Notes: generated by a model not told the origin, from the sequence alone. 64,000 nt of DNA from a bacterium (GCA_024742665.1 JANSYA010000011.1:1-64000); one strand, 5' to 3'; positions 7,376 through 16,629 are shown, numbered from the stretch's first letter. Numbers and translations are program-made.

Positions 7376-10336
7376 ATGCTAAATCGAAGTCTCCTCAAGT
7401 TTCATACAGACGACCCACAGACCTATCTTGAATGCGCTCGCTTTCGACGATGGCAGTGGAAAGATAGCAAACGCTACTGGAGTCTGTTGCCAGTGTACAC
7501 GATCGCACGCTGTCCGATCTGCGACAGTGAAACCCGCGAACCGATCGACACTTATTCGTTACGGACCTGGGAGCTCGAAAACCATACTGGAAAAAGCGTT
7601 CATTCGGCAACTCCCGCCAAACTCATAACTCACTGCAAGCACTTCGTATGCGTGCAGGCATTCATCAACTTTAACGGCCAACGTCCCCAACTCGCGCCCA
7701 CCGAACTGGAAGAACCGGCATGGTCCAGTTCCGAACGCCCCCATGTAATGGGGGTCGACTTCGAAGAGGACGACAGCAGCAGGGCCGTGATCCACTCGCT
7801 GCCGCTCTGTAAGATTGTTGAAGGAGCATTCGAAGCACGTTATGCAATCTATTTTGTAACCCATTTCTCGAAACGAGCTGCGGATATTGCGCCGAAAATT
7901 CTGAGCTACGACCATTTTTACGAATCATACGATTGGGAACGACAGCGGCGCGGTTGGAGTGGAAATTGGGAATGGTTCGATCTGAAACGCCACGCAAGCG
8001 AAAAACGTCTGCTCTGGTTGGAGCCGAACAACCCGGAATTCATTCTACAGAACGACGCCTCCCGGTTTCCGTACGGCGATATCCAGGGGCGCCTGAAACC
8101 GTACTGGAACCTCTATCCCTTTACTTTAGAAGAGGCCAGCGCGAAGCTGCACAACTCTTCTACCGAGGACCGACATCCACAGTCGCAACCCGTCAGGACC
8201 AAGAACATTGTCCCTGCCAGTTTACAAGCGGTCCAGGACGCGGTCGCCGCGATCCGGGAACATAAGGGCGGCCCTCTGCCCCTGGAATTGAAACAGGAGA
8301 TTCGAACCTTCGCCGCATCCGGAATGCTCGGGCGTTATTTACGCTGTTACGGGAAAGGATTGGAAATTCCGCCCGGGCTACGAGATGCCGAAGCAACGGG
8401 TCGCGCGCCTGAGTCGCTCGGCAGCTGGCAGCCGCGAACGCTTTCCGCCTGGCTTGGCCAGGAGAACGTTCAGAATTTCTACCTGGAAATAGATTCGCAC
8501 TACGGCGATATACTTCTATATTTCATTATCCGGGACGCGAACCGCGATTGCCGGGCTTTACTGGCGCACTATACGAATCCACTGATTTTTCTGGGGCAGC
8601 CGGAACAAATAACTTTTGCCGATCTGGATGAAATTCAGGACGCGGCGCGTCCGGAACCTGCCGTCGCCGGCCGGGGATTGGAAACGTTTTACGCATTCCT
8701 CGAAATGCATGGTGTACGTCCGGGTAGATCGCGCGGTATCCTGGGTGCGCACCGTCTGGCATTTGACGAATTCCATGCCTTTTTCCGTCGTTTTTTAAGA
8801 GTGGTCGATGCCGATGCTCGAGAGCCAGCGGATTTGCTCGTCGAGTACATCAGCTTCCTGAAATCTCTGGACTGCGACATGTCGATCCCTGGTAAGAACG
8901 GCGCAAGCCTCTCTCTGGCGGATCAAAAAGACCAGCTGAAACGCCTTGCCAGCCAATTCGTGGCCGAACGAATTTCCGTTCAGGACAAGTTCAGCGATCC
9001 CGGAGGAACCCAAAACGCCAGCCTTTTACAGATCGACTTCACTCCTCATCGCTACCTGGAGTTATGCCAGAACGCCTGGTCGGTCGCTCACTGGCGAAAA
9101 TTCTGGCCTGTTTTACCGAAGTATACCATCGCCCGCTGCCCCTTTTGCGACGAAGCCAACCAGGTCCGGATCGACACATATTCTCTACGCAGTTGGAGAT
9201 GGGAAGAGGCGAACGGGCGTGATTTGCAATTCTATTCCAGTCTTGGTTTTGAGCGCTGCGATCATTTCGAGATCGTTCACCCCTTTCTCAATCTGAACGG
9301 CCACCGACCGGAGCTTTCGCTCACAGAGCTGGTACGTCCCGACATCGCCGGTCCAGAGAAGCCCCACGTCATGCCGCCGGCCTTCGAAGTGGATCCCGGC
9401 TGTAAGGCCGTGCTGCATTCGCTGCCCGTTTGCAAAATCGTCAACAATCGATTCGAACCCCGCTACACCTGGTATTTTGTGACCTATTTCTCAGAGAAAC
9501 AGCCGCGCGGCAGTCTGTCCTGGGCGATGTCTCAAATTAATAGCGGTCGCAAGTATAACAGGGAGCCCTCGCTCCTCGGCGAAGCCCACGCCCGGGACGA
9601 TTGGTGGGACCTCGAAAAGTGGGTTCGGAAAGGTCACCTGCTCTGGCTAAAACCCGACGATCCCGAATCCTCGCTGCAAGCCGATCGCGACGATTTTCCC
9701 TACGCGAATATCACCGGTCGCGTTCAACCGTATCAATGTTCCTATCCGTTTTCCGCCGAAGAAATCGCAGCCGGGATGGCCGCAGACTATGAAAAAGAAC
9801 AACTCAGCCAGGGCCAGCCGAACTTAGAATATGGCGAAATCTACGGCCCGCCGGTAAAACCGCCCGAGCCGCCGCCGCCTCCACCGCCGGGCACTCCGGC
9901 GGCCGCCGTCAGGGCCATACAGGACCATCCGGGCGGCCCTTTGCCGGAGAAGCTGCTGCAGCAAATCGAAACCTTCGCCCGTTCCGGGGAATTAGGAAAA
10001 TATTTAAGAAGAGAAGCGCCGGGCGAGTGGTTTCCGTTTCATCTATACAGCCCGGAAACGGGAGATACTGTACCGCCGGCAAAAGAACCCGGCGCATTCG
10101 CCTACCGCCTGGCGAAACCGAATGCGAACCTGTGGTATCTGGAGATGGATACTATTACGGGCGAGTTTTATCTGTACTCGATCGTCCGGGATCGCAGCGA
10201 CGTGTGCTGGGCCTTGCTTGCAAATCCTGAACAAACGGTGATACGTCTGGGGAAACCTGATGAAATCTCCGCGTACGATCTGGATGTTATTTTCAATACA
10301 AAGCCGCCTAATAACAATACCGAAAATATTCCATAG
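7376..10336 (+). CDS. Large protein of two duplicated zinc-site units
   Basis: 986 residues, cytosolic by appearance. The chain is an internal duplication. Unit A (about 15-440) and unit B (about 550-980) share a CPxC site in YTIARCPICD (C46, C49) and YTIARCPFCD (C588, C591), then IDTYSLRxW, then a Cys-x-His pair before a FxNxNGxRP segment. They also share HSLPxCKIV, WYFVT/IYFVT and DFPYxxIxGR. Each ends with a second module starting near GGPLP, with LGRYLR/LGKYLR and a conserved YLEMD/YLEID core. Unit B has a proline run between its modules. Four conserved Cys/His suggest structural zinc. The family and function are not recognised. A linker at about 440-545 is unique. Confidence 0.75.
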   Translation: MLNRSLLKFHTDDPQTYLECARFRRWQWKDSKRYWSLLPVYTIARCPICDSETREPIDTYSLRTWELENHTGKSVHSATPAKLITHCKHFVCVQAFINFNGQRPQLAPTELEEPAWSSSERPHVMGVDFEEDDSSRAVIHSLPLCKIVEGAFEARYAIYFVTHFSKRAADIAPKILSYDHFYESYDWERQRRGWSGNWEWFDLKRHASEKRLLWLEPNNPEFILQNDASRFPYGDIQGRLKPYWNLYPFTLEEASAKLHNSSTEDRHPQSQPVRTKNIVPASLQAVQDAVAAIREHKGGPLPLELKQEIRTFAASGMLGRYLRCYGKGLEIPPGLRDAEATGRAPESLGSWQPRTLSAWLGQENVQNFYLEIDSHYGDILLYFIIRDANRDCRALLAHYTNPLIFLGQPEQITFADLDEIQDAARPEPAVAGRGLETFYAFLEMHGVRPGRSRGILGAHRLAFDEFHAFFRRFLRVVDADAREPADLLVEYISFLKSLDCDMSIPGKNGASLSLADQKDQLKRLASQFVAERISVQDKFSDPGGTQNASLLQIDFTPHRYLELCQNAWSVAHWRKFWPVLPKYTIARCPFCDEANQVRIDTYSLRSWRWEEANGRDLQFYSSLGFERCDHFEIVHPFLNLNGHRPELSLTELVRPDIAGPEKPHVMPPAFEVDPGCKAVLHSLPVCKIVNNRFEPRYTWYFVTYFSEKQPRGSLSWAMSQINSGRKYNREPSLLGEAHARDDWWDLEKWVRKGHLLWLKPDDPESSLQADRDDFPYANITGRVQPYQCSYPFSAEEIAAGMAADYEKEQLSQGQPNLEYGEIYGPPVKPPEPPPPPPPGTPAAAVRAIQDHPGGPLPEKLLQQIETFARSGELGKYLRREAPGEWFPFHLYSPETGDTVPPAKEPGAFAYRLAKPNANLWYLEMDTITGEFYLYSIVRDRSDVCWALLANPEQTVIRLGKPDEISAYDLDVIFNTKPPNNNTENIP

Positions 10337-10401
10337 CGCAAGAAGTCCGGCCTTTTGTTTAACCTGGCTCAGAACGCGAAGGTCGCAGCGTTATTCCAAA
10401 A

Positions 10402-11676
10402 TCATATTCGTTGAAGTGAATCCAGCACCAGCTCTAAGTTCGCCCGGCTTCGCGCACGATCGTCGGGTTCCGCACCGACAGTGATTTCCATCGAGATGTC
10501 GCCCCAGGGAATGTACATCCCCATCCAGAGAAAATCATTTTCATGCAATATCCCGCGCACCTCATAGTACATGCCGTCGTGCGCCCCGATTTTCTCGGCC
10601 CGGATCAAGGGGTCCGCGTTCCACTGCATACCCGACCATTCCGCGTGTTGTTTCTGAATCGCAAGCGCGCCTTCGGGCGAGCGGCCGCAATCGGGAAAGT
10701 CGGGCTGCAAACAGATAGTGATCAGATTGTAGCGCTGCTCGACCGTTTGACGCCGGTAACCCTGCCCGTCCTGCATGGCCATCTCCGGCGCCGGATAAAA
10801 ACCAGGCGGCAGCTGCGTCCGAAAACCACGCTGCGCGTCGACGATTTCGCGCGGAGCGGCGACCCACGGCTCGGTGCTCCGCGCCTTCGCGCGAAAGTCC
10901 GCCAGCCATTTACGAATCACGCTCAGGGGATGATCGGGATGGTAGTTGTCGTACGCGGGATCGTCGGAGCGCGCACGCAGGACCATGCGTGGATTCAGGG
11001 GGCCGGTGCGATCTTCGCCTTCGAAGAATGCTGTAAAATCTTTAAGATTGAGATCGTCTACCGGGCCGTCTTCCGTAAAGATCGATGGCGCGCCGCAGAT
11101 CGACGGGTCGTATGGATCCTGAAACCAGGTATTCAGAGCGTCCGTATCCAAACCGCCGGCGTCAGGGGCATCTTTTTCGCCGCCGACTTTGTCTTTCTGG
11201 TCTTCCAGCGCGGAGACCAGAGACTCCCGAATGCCGGTCATGCCCCCCTCCGCCGCCATGAGTCGAATGTATAGAGTTCCGTTTTGTACGGCCGGCACGA
11301 GAATATTGGCGCTGTAGGTCATGCCGGTTTCGGAATCGGCTGTCGCGAATTTTTCGATGCCGACGACCGCCCGCGTATCGAGTATATCGCACTCGACCAG
11401 ACCGCCATAGTGACGCCGCGCGGCCAGACGCAGATCATGGCGAAAGGCATCCTGTAGATCCGGCGATAGGTCGAGTCGCCAGGGCTGGTATTCGATGACA
11501 GCGATTCCGCCTTCCGGCGGCCTCAGAGTGCAGCCGCCCTCCACGATATTTTCCAGCTCCCAGGACGCGGGCAAATCCCAGACAAGGCCGAAGCGGCCGC
11601 TGATATACGGGTTCTCGGAATCTCCGTCGGATTCACCACCGCTCCCGCCGAATAGCTTTTTGATTTTCTTCCACAT
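10402..11676 (-). CDS. Hypothetical protein, two-part PsbP/DcrB-like fold possible
   Basis: 424 residues without signal peptide. After a short basic Gly/Ser-rich start come two regions of similar style: FGLVWDLPASWELEN and later GFRTQLPPGFYPAPEM. Each is followed by a beta-rich stretch ending in a SLVSALE or LVLDSLQ helix. That pattern is typical of MOG1/PsbP/DUF1795-like folds, and this assignment is tentative. The gene is the last in the minus-strand run that starts at 16559. Confidence 0.6.
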   Translation of the reverse strand: MWKKIKKLFGGSGGESDGDSENPYISGRFGLVWDLPASWELENIVEGGCTLRPPEGGIAVIEYQPWRLDLSPDLQDAFRHDLRLAARRHYGGLVECDILDTRAVVGIEKFATADSETGMTYSANILVPAVQNGTLYIRLMAAEGGMTGIRESLVSALEDQKDKVGGEKDAPDAGGLDTDALNTWFQDPYDPSICGAPSIFTEDGPVDDLNLKDFTAFFEGEDRTGPLNPRMVLRARSDDPAYDNYHPDHPLSVIRKWLADFRAKARSTEPWVAAPREIVDAQRGFRTQLPPGFYPAPEMAMQDGQGYRRQTVEQRYNLITICLQPDFPDCGRSPEGALAIQKQHAEWSGMQWNADPLIRAEKIGAHDGMYYEVRGILHENDFLWMGMYIPWGDISMEITVGAEPDDRARSRANLELVLDSLQRI

Positions 11677-11774
11677 ATGCCGCTTGCCTCAGCTTTCGTA
11701 AGATCGATAGATCCATAGAGGCGATGCAAAGCACAAGAAAAAAGTATGTCCCGGCGTTTTTCATATTCACCTGA

Positions 11775-11954
11775 CTATTTCCGGTCGCCTTCATTGCTCT
11801 CGGCTCTGCGAATCGCTCTCGCAAATGCCCCATTACAAAAGACACAAAGACCGCAACCGAAGCCCAGCAGAATATCAACGATCCCCGGGATCGCCAGCGT
11901 CACTCGCGCAATGGTCACGCGAAGTTCGTTTTTCGGCAGTTCGTTCGTTTGCAT
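11775..11954 (-). CDS. 59-residue single-pass membrane protein
   Basis: The ATG at 11954 lies three bases after the TGA of the 11958-12599 gene, so translation is probably coupled. The product begins MQTNELPKNELRVTIARV and has a hydrophobic middle (about residues 19-40) with two cysteines, then a charged tail. No family is recognised. The tight spacing and the membrane segment support a real gene. Confidence 0.5.
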   Translation of the reverse strand: MQTNELPKNELRVTIARVTLAIPGIVDILLGFGCGLCVFCNGAFARAIRRAESNEGDRK

Positions 11955-11957
11955 GAT

Positions 11958-12599
11958 TCAGTTTCCAGGTTTTATTGAAAGAATCAAGAGCGAGAGGATG
12001 CCCGCCAGGAGGGCGAAGAATATTCTGAGATCGCCCGCATTCAAACGCGGCTGCACCGGCATCGCGACGGATTTACCCAGAGCCGCCACTTTGTAACCGT
12101 AACTGCCGTCGGCGATCAAGGCCGTCACGACCGCCACCAGATCCCGCCGGCTGCGATAGCGAACCAGGGCCGCTCGATCCCATTTTCGCAGCTCCGCTTC
12201 CGCCCCCATCACTTCCATCGCCTCCCGAAATTTCGGCGCAGCCTCTCCCGAAAAGATCGGAAAGCTTCCGTGGCCGGCCAGATTCGGCAACATAAACGCA
12301 GCGTAGCGATTCAGAGCTTCACGCGAATTTTTGTCATCCCGCGCGCCGGCGATGCGAGCCGGGCTTTCGCGATCTTGATTTAAGTTGACCATAATGAATT
12401 CGCGCCCGTCGTCCGCCCGCATGAAGCGTTCCCAGCGCGCGAGGGTTTCCGCATCCGCACCGGCTTCGCGCAGCGTCGTGCGAAATTCGTCGATCTCAGT
12501 TTCCGTGAGCGGGCCGGCGAAGCTCGTATACCAGAAATAAAAACAGGCCCAGGCAAGCAGGGGCGCCAGGCTGATCCAGGTTCGCGTTTTAAGTTTCAT
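11958..12599 (-). CDS. Membrane-anchored protein with extracytoplasmic domain
   Basis: 213 residues with a hydrophobic segment near residues 9-27, a large soluble domain, and a second hydrophobic segment near 187-208. The soluble part contains FIMVNLNQ, a motif style seen in small dimeric alpha-beta barrel proteins. A strong ribosome site (AAGGAG) lies seven bases before the ATG. It sits in the minus-strand run between two very small genes. Function unknown. Confidence 0.6.
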   Translation of the reverse strand: MKLKTRTWISLAPLLAWACFYFWYTSFAGPLTETEIDEFRTTLREAGADAETLARWERFMRADDGREFIMVNLNQDRESPARIAGARDDKNSREALNRYAAFMLPNLAGHGSFPIFSGEAAPKFREAMEVMGAEAELRKWDRAALVRYRSRRDLVAVVTALIADGSYGYKVAALGKSVAMPVQPRLNAGDLRIFFALLAGILSLLILSIKPGN

Positions 12600-12640
12600 G
12601 TGGTTCTCCTTTTCATTTTCTAAATCTGTTTCGCGCGCTT

Positions 12641-12748
12641 TCAGAACCCACGGGACGCCGGCAGCGGCCCCTGGTATGAGTCTTCGTTCGCCAGACGCAA
12701 TAAAATGGCCGGACCGCCGTTTAATATAATGCCGATCTTTCGTTTCAT
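12641..12748 (-). CDS. 35-residue small protein with strong ribosome site
   Basis: In the gap between two genes of the minus-strand run, an ATG at 12748 is preceded by AGAGGAG about seven bases upstream. It opens a 35-codon frame (MKRKIGIILNGGPAILLRLA at the start) ending at TGA 12641-12643. The product is basic and amphipathic at the N-terminus. The strong ribosome site and the operon position are the evidence. No family is known; it may be a small regulatory or export peptide. Confidence 0.45.
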   Translation of the reverse strand: MKRKIGIILNGGPAILLRLANEDSYQGPLPASRGF

Positions 12749-12768
12749 AATCTTGCTCCTCTAGAATT

Positions 12769-13221
12769 TTATTCCGAATCTCTTTCCGATTTTTTCTGAA
12801 ACGCCGCTTTCAAAAAATCCTGACAGCTCCGGCTGAAGCGATCTTTATGTTTACGCATACAGCTGCGCATCGCTTCCCGATTTCCGCGGGCCTGCGCGCA
12901 GAATCGATCGATGTCCGCGCCGCAGTGCTTGCGCATGATCGCCTGAAAGGCCTCGGCCTGCGTCATATAGTCCCTGCAGGCCGGCTTTAACTCCTGGCGA
13001 TGTTCTTTTAAGCAGGCTTGAATCTTCCCCCGATCCCGGGTGAATACATAAATGCGACAGTGGCTCAGCACGTCCGACTTACAGGCCTGCTTGCCGGCTT
13101 CGGGATCGGGAGGCTCGACCGCCAGCGTCGCGCTGGAGATCGCAAGCATTCCAATCATGACGAGCAGCGCCCGACCGCGCCCCCACATGGCATTGAAAAT
13201 CGAATTCGAAAGCGACCACAT
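12769..13221 (-). CDS. Secreted cysteine-rich repeat protein
   Basis: 150 residues. A hydrophobic signal segment (about residues 17-34) ends at a likely cleavage site after TLA. The mature part has two cysteine-rich repeats with matching spacing: ACKSDVLSHC...ACLKEH...ACRDYM and HCGADIDRFC...SCMRKHKDRF...SCQDFL. This resembles the 'cysteine-rich repeat' family (PF00839-like) found in many bacterial periplasmic proteins. Start choice: ATG 13221 has GAGGGG seven bases upstream. An ATG at 13236 overlaps the stop of the desaturase gene as ATGA and is an alternative. Confidence 0.7.
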   Translation of the reverse strand: MWSLSNSIFNAMWGRGRALLVMIGMLAISSATLAVEPPDPEAGKQACKSDVLSHCRIYVFTRDRGKIQACLKEHRQELKPACRDYMTQAEAFQAIMRKHCGADIDRFCAQARGNREAMRSCMRKHKDRFSRSCQDFLKAAFQKKSERDSE

Positions 13222-13232
13222 CGCCCCGCCCC

Positions 13233-14015
13233 TCATCCGCGCGACTCCAGTCGGCCCCGAAACAGATCGACGAAGCCGTGAAAGACCAGCACGAAAGGAT
13301 TGTATCCCACAGGACCGGTCGTCACGCCGTAGCGCGCCGGCGCGCCTTCCGCGGCATAGGTCCCGAAGATTCGATCCCAGATCATGAGCACGCCGCCGTA
13401 GTTGCGATCGAGATACTCCGGATTCGAAGCGTGATGCACGCGATGGGCCGAAGGAGTATTGATCATGCCTTCCAGGCGGCCGAGTTTGCCGATCGCCGTC
13501 GTATGCAGGAAAAACTGATACAGTAAATTGATTCCCAATGACGCGATGACATAAACGGGCGGCGCGCCCAGCAAAACCGCTGGAATAAAAAAGAATCCGA
13601 CAATCAGCGGGCTCAGCCAGTTCAGCCGAAAGGAGGTGCTCAGGTTCAGCTTTTGCGCCGAGTGGTGCACGAGATGAAAGGCCCAGAAGACTTTGCTTTC
13701 GTGCATAATGCGATGCTGCCAGTAATAGAGAAAGTCGGTGATCAGAAAGGTCGCCAGAAAGGCCGCGACTCCCCCGGACCATTCCGCCAGGCCGAAACTC
13801 CCGGCGAAACTCAGCACCAGAAGTTGCCAGCCGAAGAAGATCGCCTTCGACACCTGCATTCCGACAAAGACGCCGGCATTCGCCAGGCTCTCGCGCCATT
13901 CATAAACATGCCGCCCGGAGCGCCGGGACCAAATCGCTTCCCAGGCGACCAGAGTGAATAAGATCATCGGCAGGCCCAGGCGCGCCGCGACAGGTAGTTC
14001 TGCTATAAATTCCAT
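13233..14015 (-). CDS. Sterol desaturase / fatty acid hydroxylase family protein
   Basis: A 260-residue integral membrane di-iron oxygenase of the FA_hydroxylase family. The histidine boxes are visible: HRIMH, HLVHHS and HRVHHA, with a later conserved NYGGVLMIWDRIFGTY. About four hydrophobic segments place the di-iron site at the cytoplasmic face. Family members hydroxylate or desaturate sterols, fatty acids or carotenoids; the substrate here is unknown. Its stop overlaps a possible ATG of the next gene (ATGA), and it starts 30 bases after the DUF1554 gene, so co-transcription is likely. Confidence 0.85.
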   Translation of the reverse strand: MEFIAELPVAARLGLPMILFTLVAWEAIWSRRSGRHVYEWRESLANAGVFVGMQVSKAIFFGWQLLVLSFAGSFGLAEWSGGVAAFLATFLITDFLYYWQHRIMHESKVFWAFHLVHHSAQKLNLSTSFRLNWLSPLIVGFFFIPAVLLGAPPVYVIASLGINLLYQFFLHTTAIGKLGRLEGMINTPSAHRVHHASNPEYLDRNYGGVLMIWDRIFGTYAAEGAPARYGVTTGPVGYNPFVLVFHGFVDLFRGRLESRG

Positions 14016-14045
14016 AAGTTTCTCCAGATCTATTCGTTTCTCTAA

Positions 14046-16559
14046 CTATTGCTGAATACAGATTAAGTGCGCCGTAGCGCCGCAGCCGGTGGACGCCTGA
14101 CTGATGGCGTCCGCATTCACGGCGGTGCCCTGTCCCGTGCGACCGTTCACGCCTCCGTTCGCGCTCCAGCCGCCGCAGGACTGCAGGGGCGGAGTCACGC
14201 GCCAGTCCGGAGCAAGACCGGTCCAGTAGTCCCCCGGAGTGGCGGCGAAGGAGTTCGCGGCGGCGCCGAAGACGAAGAGGCCGTTCGCATTAGTGCTGAA
14301 AACGAGAGTGCTGCCGTCGGCCCGATAATAATTGATATTCGGGGCGAGCACCCAGTCGATCTGGCCGTCGCCCGCGTTCGGGTTCTGCGAAGCGCGCCGC
14401 TGCGGTCCACCGCCCAGGGGGGATTTCACAAGCAGCGCTTTATATGTGTCAGCCGAAGGTCGGTTCGCGTCGATCATGCAGAACTGATCCGCTTCGGCGA
14501 CTCCCGATCCGTCGCCGTTTCCGCCGAGCGTCGCGTCGTTGTCGAAATCGCCGTCATGCACCGCCGCCGTGTGAAACGTAAAGCGATCGTTGTCGACAAT
14601 CGACGCTGTCACCCCCGCGATTCCGACCCCGTTATACGCCGGGTCCGCGCTGGTAGCGGCGTGCGCAAATGAACCGGCGTGCGTGCCTTCTACGGAGCCG
14701 TCGTCGTTCGCGCTGCCCGTCACCGTCTGCCCGGTACACCAGGTCCCCGGCCCGGGACAGGCCCCCGCGGTGAAACTCAAATTGATCGCCGTCGCCGAGC
14801 CGTTCGCCCGCATCTGCGCGTCGGGAGTTATGCTGATCGTCACGTCCGCCAGAGGCTGCGAAGTCAAAACGATGCTATAGCTATCCGTCGCTCCAGCTTC
14901 GCTCGCGCTGGTCGCACCGCCGCTTTCGGTGATGCTGACCGAGGCGACATCGTCGTCGGTAATATTCGCAGTAAGCGTGCCAACCGCGATCCCGTTATAA
15001 TCCGCGTCGGCGCTGGCCGCGCTGTGCGTAAAGGCCCCCGTATGGGCGCCCTCGGCGATCGCGTCGTCGCGCGCCGCCACGTTCACGGTCTGAGGGACGC
15101 ACCAGTCTCCGGGTCCGGGACAGGCCCCGCTCGTAAAATTCAAATTGATCGGGACTGTCGAGGCGTTCGCGCTGACCTGGGCGTCCGGCGTGATCGTAAG
15201 CGTAACATTCGCAGTCGGCTGCGCGGTGAGGACGACGGTATAGGCGTCCGACGAAGCGGCGCCTTCGACCGCGCCGGTCGACCCGCCGCTCTCGCTCACG
15301 ACAATCGAAGCGACGTCGTCGTCGCTAATCGCGGTATTCACATTCGCAAGAGCAATGCCGTTATAGTCCCCATCGGCGCTGGCGACCGAGTGTGTAATCA
15401 CCCCGGAGTGGGGCCCCTCGGCGAAAGCGTCGTCGGCCGCTGCGACAGTCACGGTCTGGCTCGTGCACCAATTGCCCGGTCCAGGGCAGGCGCCCGCCGT
15501 AAAGCTCAGATTGATCGGCGCGACGGATGAATTCGCCCTCACCTGGGCGTCGGGCGTAAGCGTAACCGTCACGTCGGCGACCGGCTGAGATTCGAGCACA
15601 AGCGAATAGGAATCGTTCGCTCCGCCTTCCGTAGCGGCGCTGCTCCCGCCGCTTTCGACCAGAGTCACGCCGGCCACGTCGTCGTCGGTCAGCGCGACCG
15701 AAACGTTGGGAATCGCGATCGCGTTGTAATTCGGATCGGCGCTCACTGCCGCGTGCGTCACCAGCCCGCTATGGGCGCCTTCCGCGAAGGCGTCATCGAC
15801 TGCCGCGATTGAAATCGTGCGCGCCACGCACCAGTCACCCGGCCCCGGGCAGGCCCCGGTCGTAAATATTTCGTTTATCGGAATGGCCGAGGCGTTCGCC
15901 GTCACCTGAGCGTCCGGCGTGATCGTCACCGTAACATTCGCAGTCGGCTGCGACGTCAGTTCCATCGAATACGAATCGGTCGCGCCGCCTTCGATGGCGG
16001 CGGTCGCACCACCGGTCTGAGTCAAAAGCACGCCCGGCGTATCGTCGTCCAGGTTCGTCAACGGCACGTCATCCGGATCGACGCCGGCATAACCCGCGTC
16101 GGTGGATTCCGCCGCCGCAATCAAAATCGAATAGTTCTGAGAGCCATCAAGCAGGCCGTCATCGACCCCGGTGACGGTGACCGTGCGCGGAGTATTCCAA
16201 TCGGCGGCGCTAAAAGCAAGCGTCGCCGGCGCTGGCACGCCCTCGCTTATATCGTCGGAAGCCAGGCTCAGACTCACGCCGGCAGTCGGCTGACGACTGA
16301 GAGCAACCGTAAATACCGCGGTGCCGCCCGCTTCGGTGGTGCTCAGACTGCCGGCCGCGCTAACGGTGATCGTACCCGGCCCTGTGCTCAGGTTGGCCTG
16401 ACCGCGAATCGCCGCCGTGCACTCAAACGTGCAGACGTCGGGCAATCCGGGCAGACAGGCCTGCGCGCCGAATCCGATCAGACCGACCAGGCCCAGCTGT
16501 CCCAGAGCGGCCAGCCGGTGAATGCGTCGATCTTTGCTTGAGTGAGTCCGAGAGTTCAT
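14046..16559 (-). CDS. Surface protein: Calx-beta-like repeats plus DUF1554
   Basis: 837 residues. The N-terminal signal has a hydrophobic run ending at GFGAQAC, a possible relaxed spirochaetal lipobox. An N-terminal Calx-beta-like unit (about 60-170) is followed by four tandem units of 121-122 residues, each with GACPGPGxWC and DDxxxEGxHxG and ending in a DDDVA-type linker. The last 165 residues are a DUF1554 domain (DADQF-like ADQFCMIDANRP, YKALLV, YYRADGSTLVF, DYWTGL, CGGW, LICIQQ), a lectin-like domain typical of Leptospira. A role in adhesion is inferred. It is first in a likely minus-strand operon. Confidence 0.8.
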   Translation of the reverse strand: MNSRTHSSKDRRIHRLAALGQLGLVGLIGFGAQACLPGLPDVCTFECTAAIRGQANLSTGPGTITVSAAGSLSTTEAGGTAVFTVALSRQPTAGVSLSLASDDISEGVPAPATLAFSAADWNTPRTVTVTGVDDGLLDGSQNYSILIAAAESTDAGYAGVDPDDVPLTNLDDDTPGVLLTQTGGATAAIEGGATDSYSMELTSQPTANVTVTITPDAQVTANASAIPINEIFTTGACPGPGDWCVARTISIAAVDDAFAEGAHSGLVTHAAVSADPNYNAIAIPNVSVALTDDDVAGVTLVESGGSSAATEGGANDSYSLVLESQPVADVTVTLTPDAQVRANSSVAPINLSFTAGACPGPGNWCTSQTVTVAAADDAFAEGPHSGVITHSVASADGDYNGIALANVNTAISDDDVASIVVSESGGSTGAVEGAASSDAYTVVLTAQPTANVTLTITPDAQVSANASTVPINLNFTSGACPGPGDWCVPQTVNVAARDDAIAEGAHTGAFTHSAASADADYNGIAVGTLTANITDDDVASVSITESGGATSASEAGATDSYSIVLTSQPLADVTISITPDAQMRANGSATAINLSFTAGACPGPGTWCTGQTVTGSANDDGSVEGTHAGSFAHAATSADPAYNGVGIAGVTASIVDNDRFTFHTAAVHDGDFDNDATLGGNGDGSGVAEADQFCMIDANRPSADTYKALLVKSPLGGGPQRRASQNPNAGDGQIDWVLAPNINYYRADGSTLVFSTNANGLFVFGAAANSFAATPGDYWTGLAPDWRVTPPLQSCGGWSANGGVNGRTGQGTAVNADAISQASTGCGATAHLICIQQ
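14600..16050. repeat. Four tandem ~363-bp coding repeats
   Basis: The GACPGPG codons recur at about 14754, 15117, 15483 and 15846, spaced by 363, 366 and 363 bp. The DNA is clearly similar around each. The repeats lie wholly in the DUF1554 surface-protein gene and keep frame, so unequal crossing-over could change the repeat number. Confidence 0.7.
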
Positions 16560-16629
16560 AGGCGCCCCATCAGTTTCGATGTGACGCTAAAGCTAACATA
16601 GCGGCGGGGGCCCCGCCTCCAGATCCCGG

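Noticed and set aside
11633..11763. A 43-codon minus-strand ORF starting MKNAGTYFFLVLC with AGGTG upstream
   Set aside because: It overlaps the start of the 10402-11676 gene by 44 bases and has no other support, so it was not called.
12769..13899. A 376-residue minus-strand frame running through the cysteine-rich protein
   Set aside because: The first 225 residues are an out-of-frame shadow of the sterol-desaturase gene; only the part from 13221 is coding.
14679..15530. A long plus-strand ORF opposite the DUF1554 gene
   Set aside because: It is an arginine-rich antisense shadow created by the GC-rich tandem repeats; no start signal or family.
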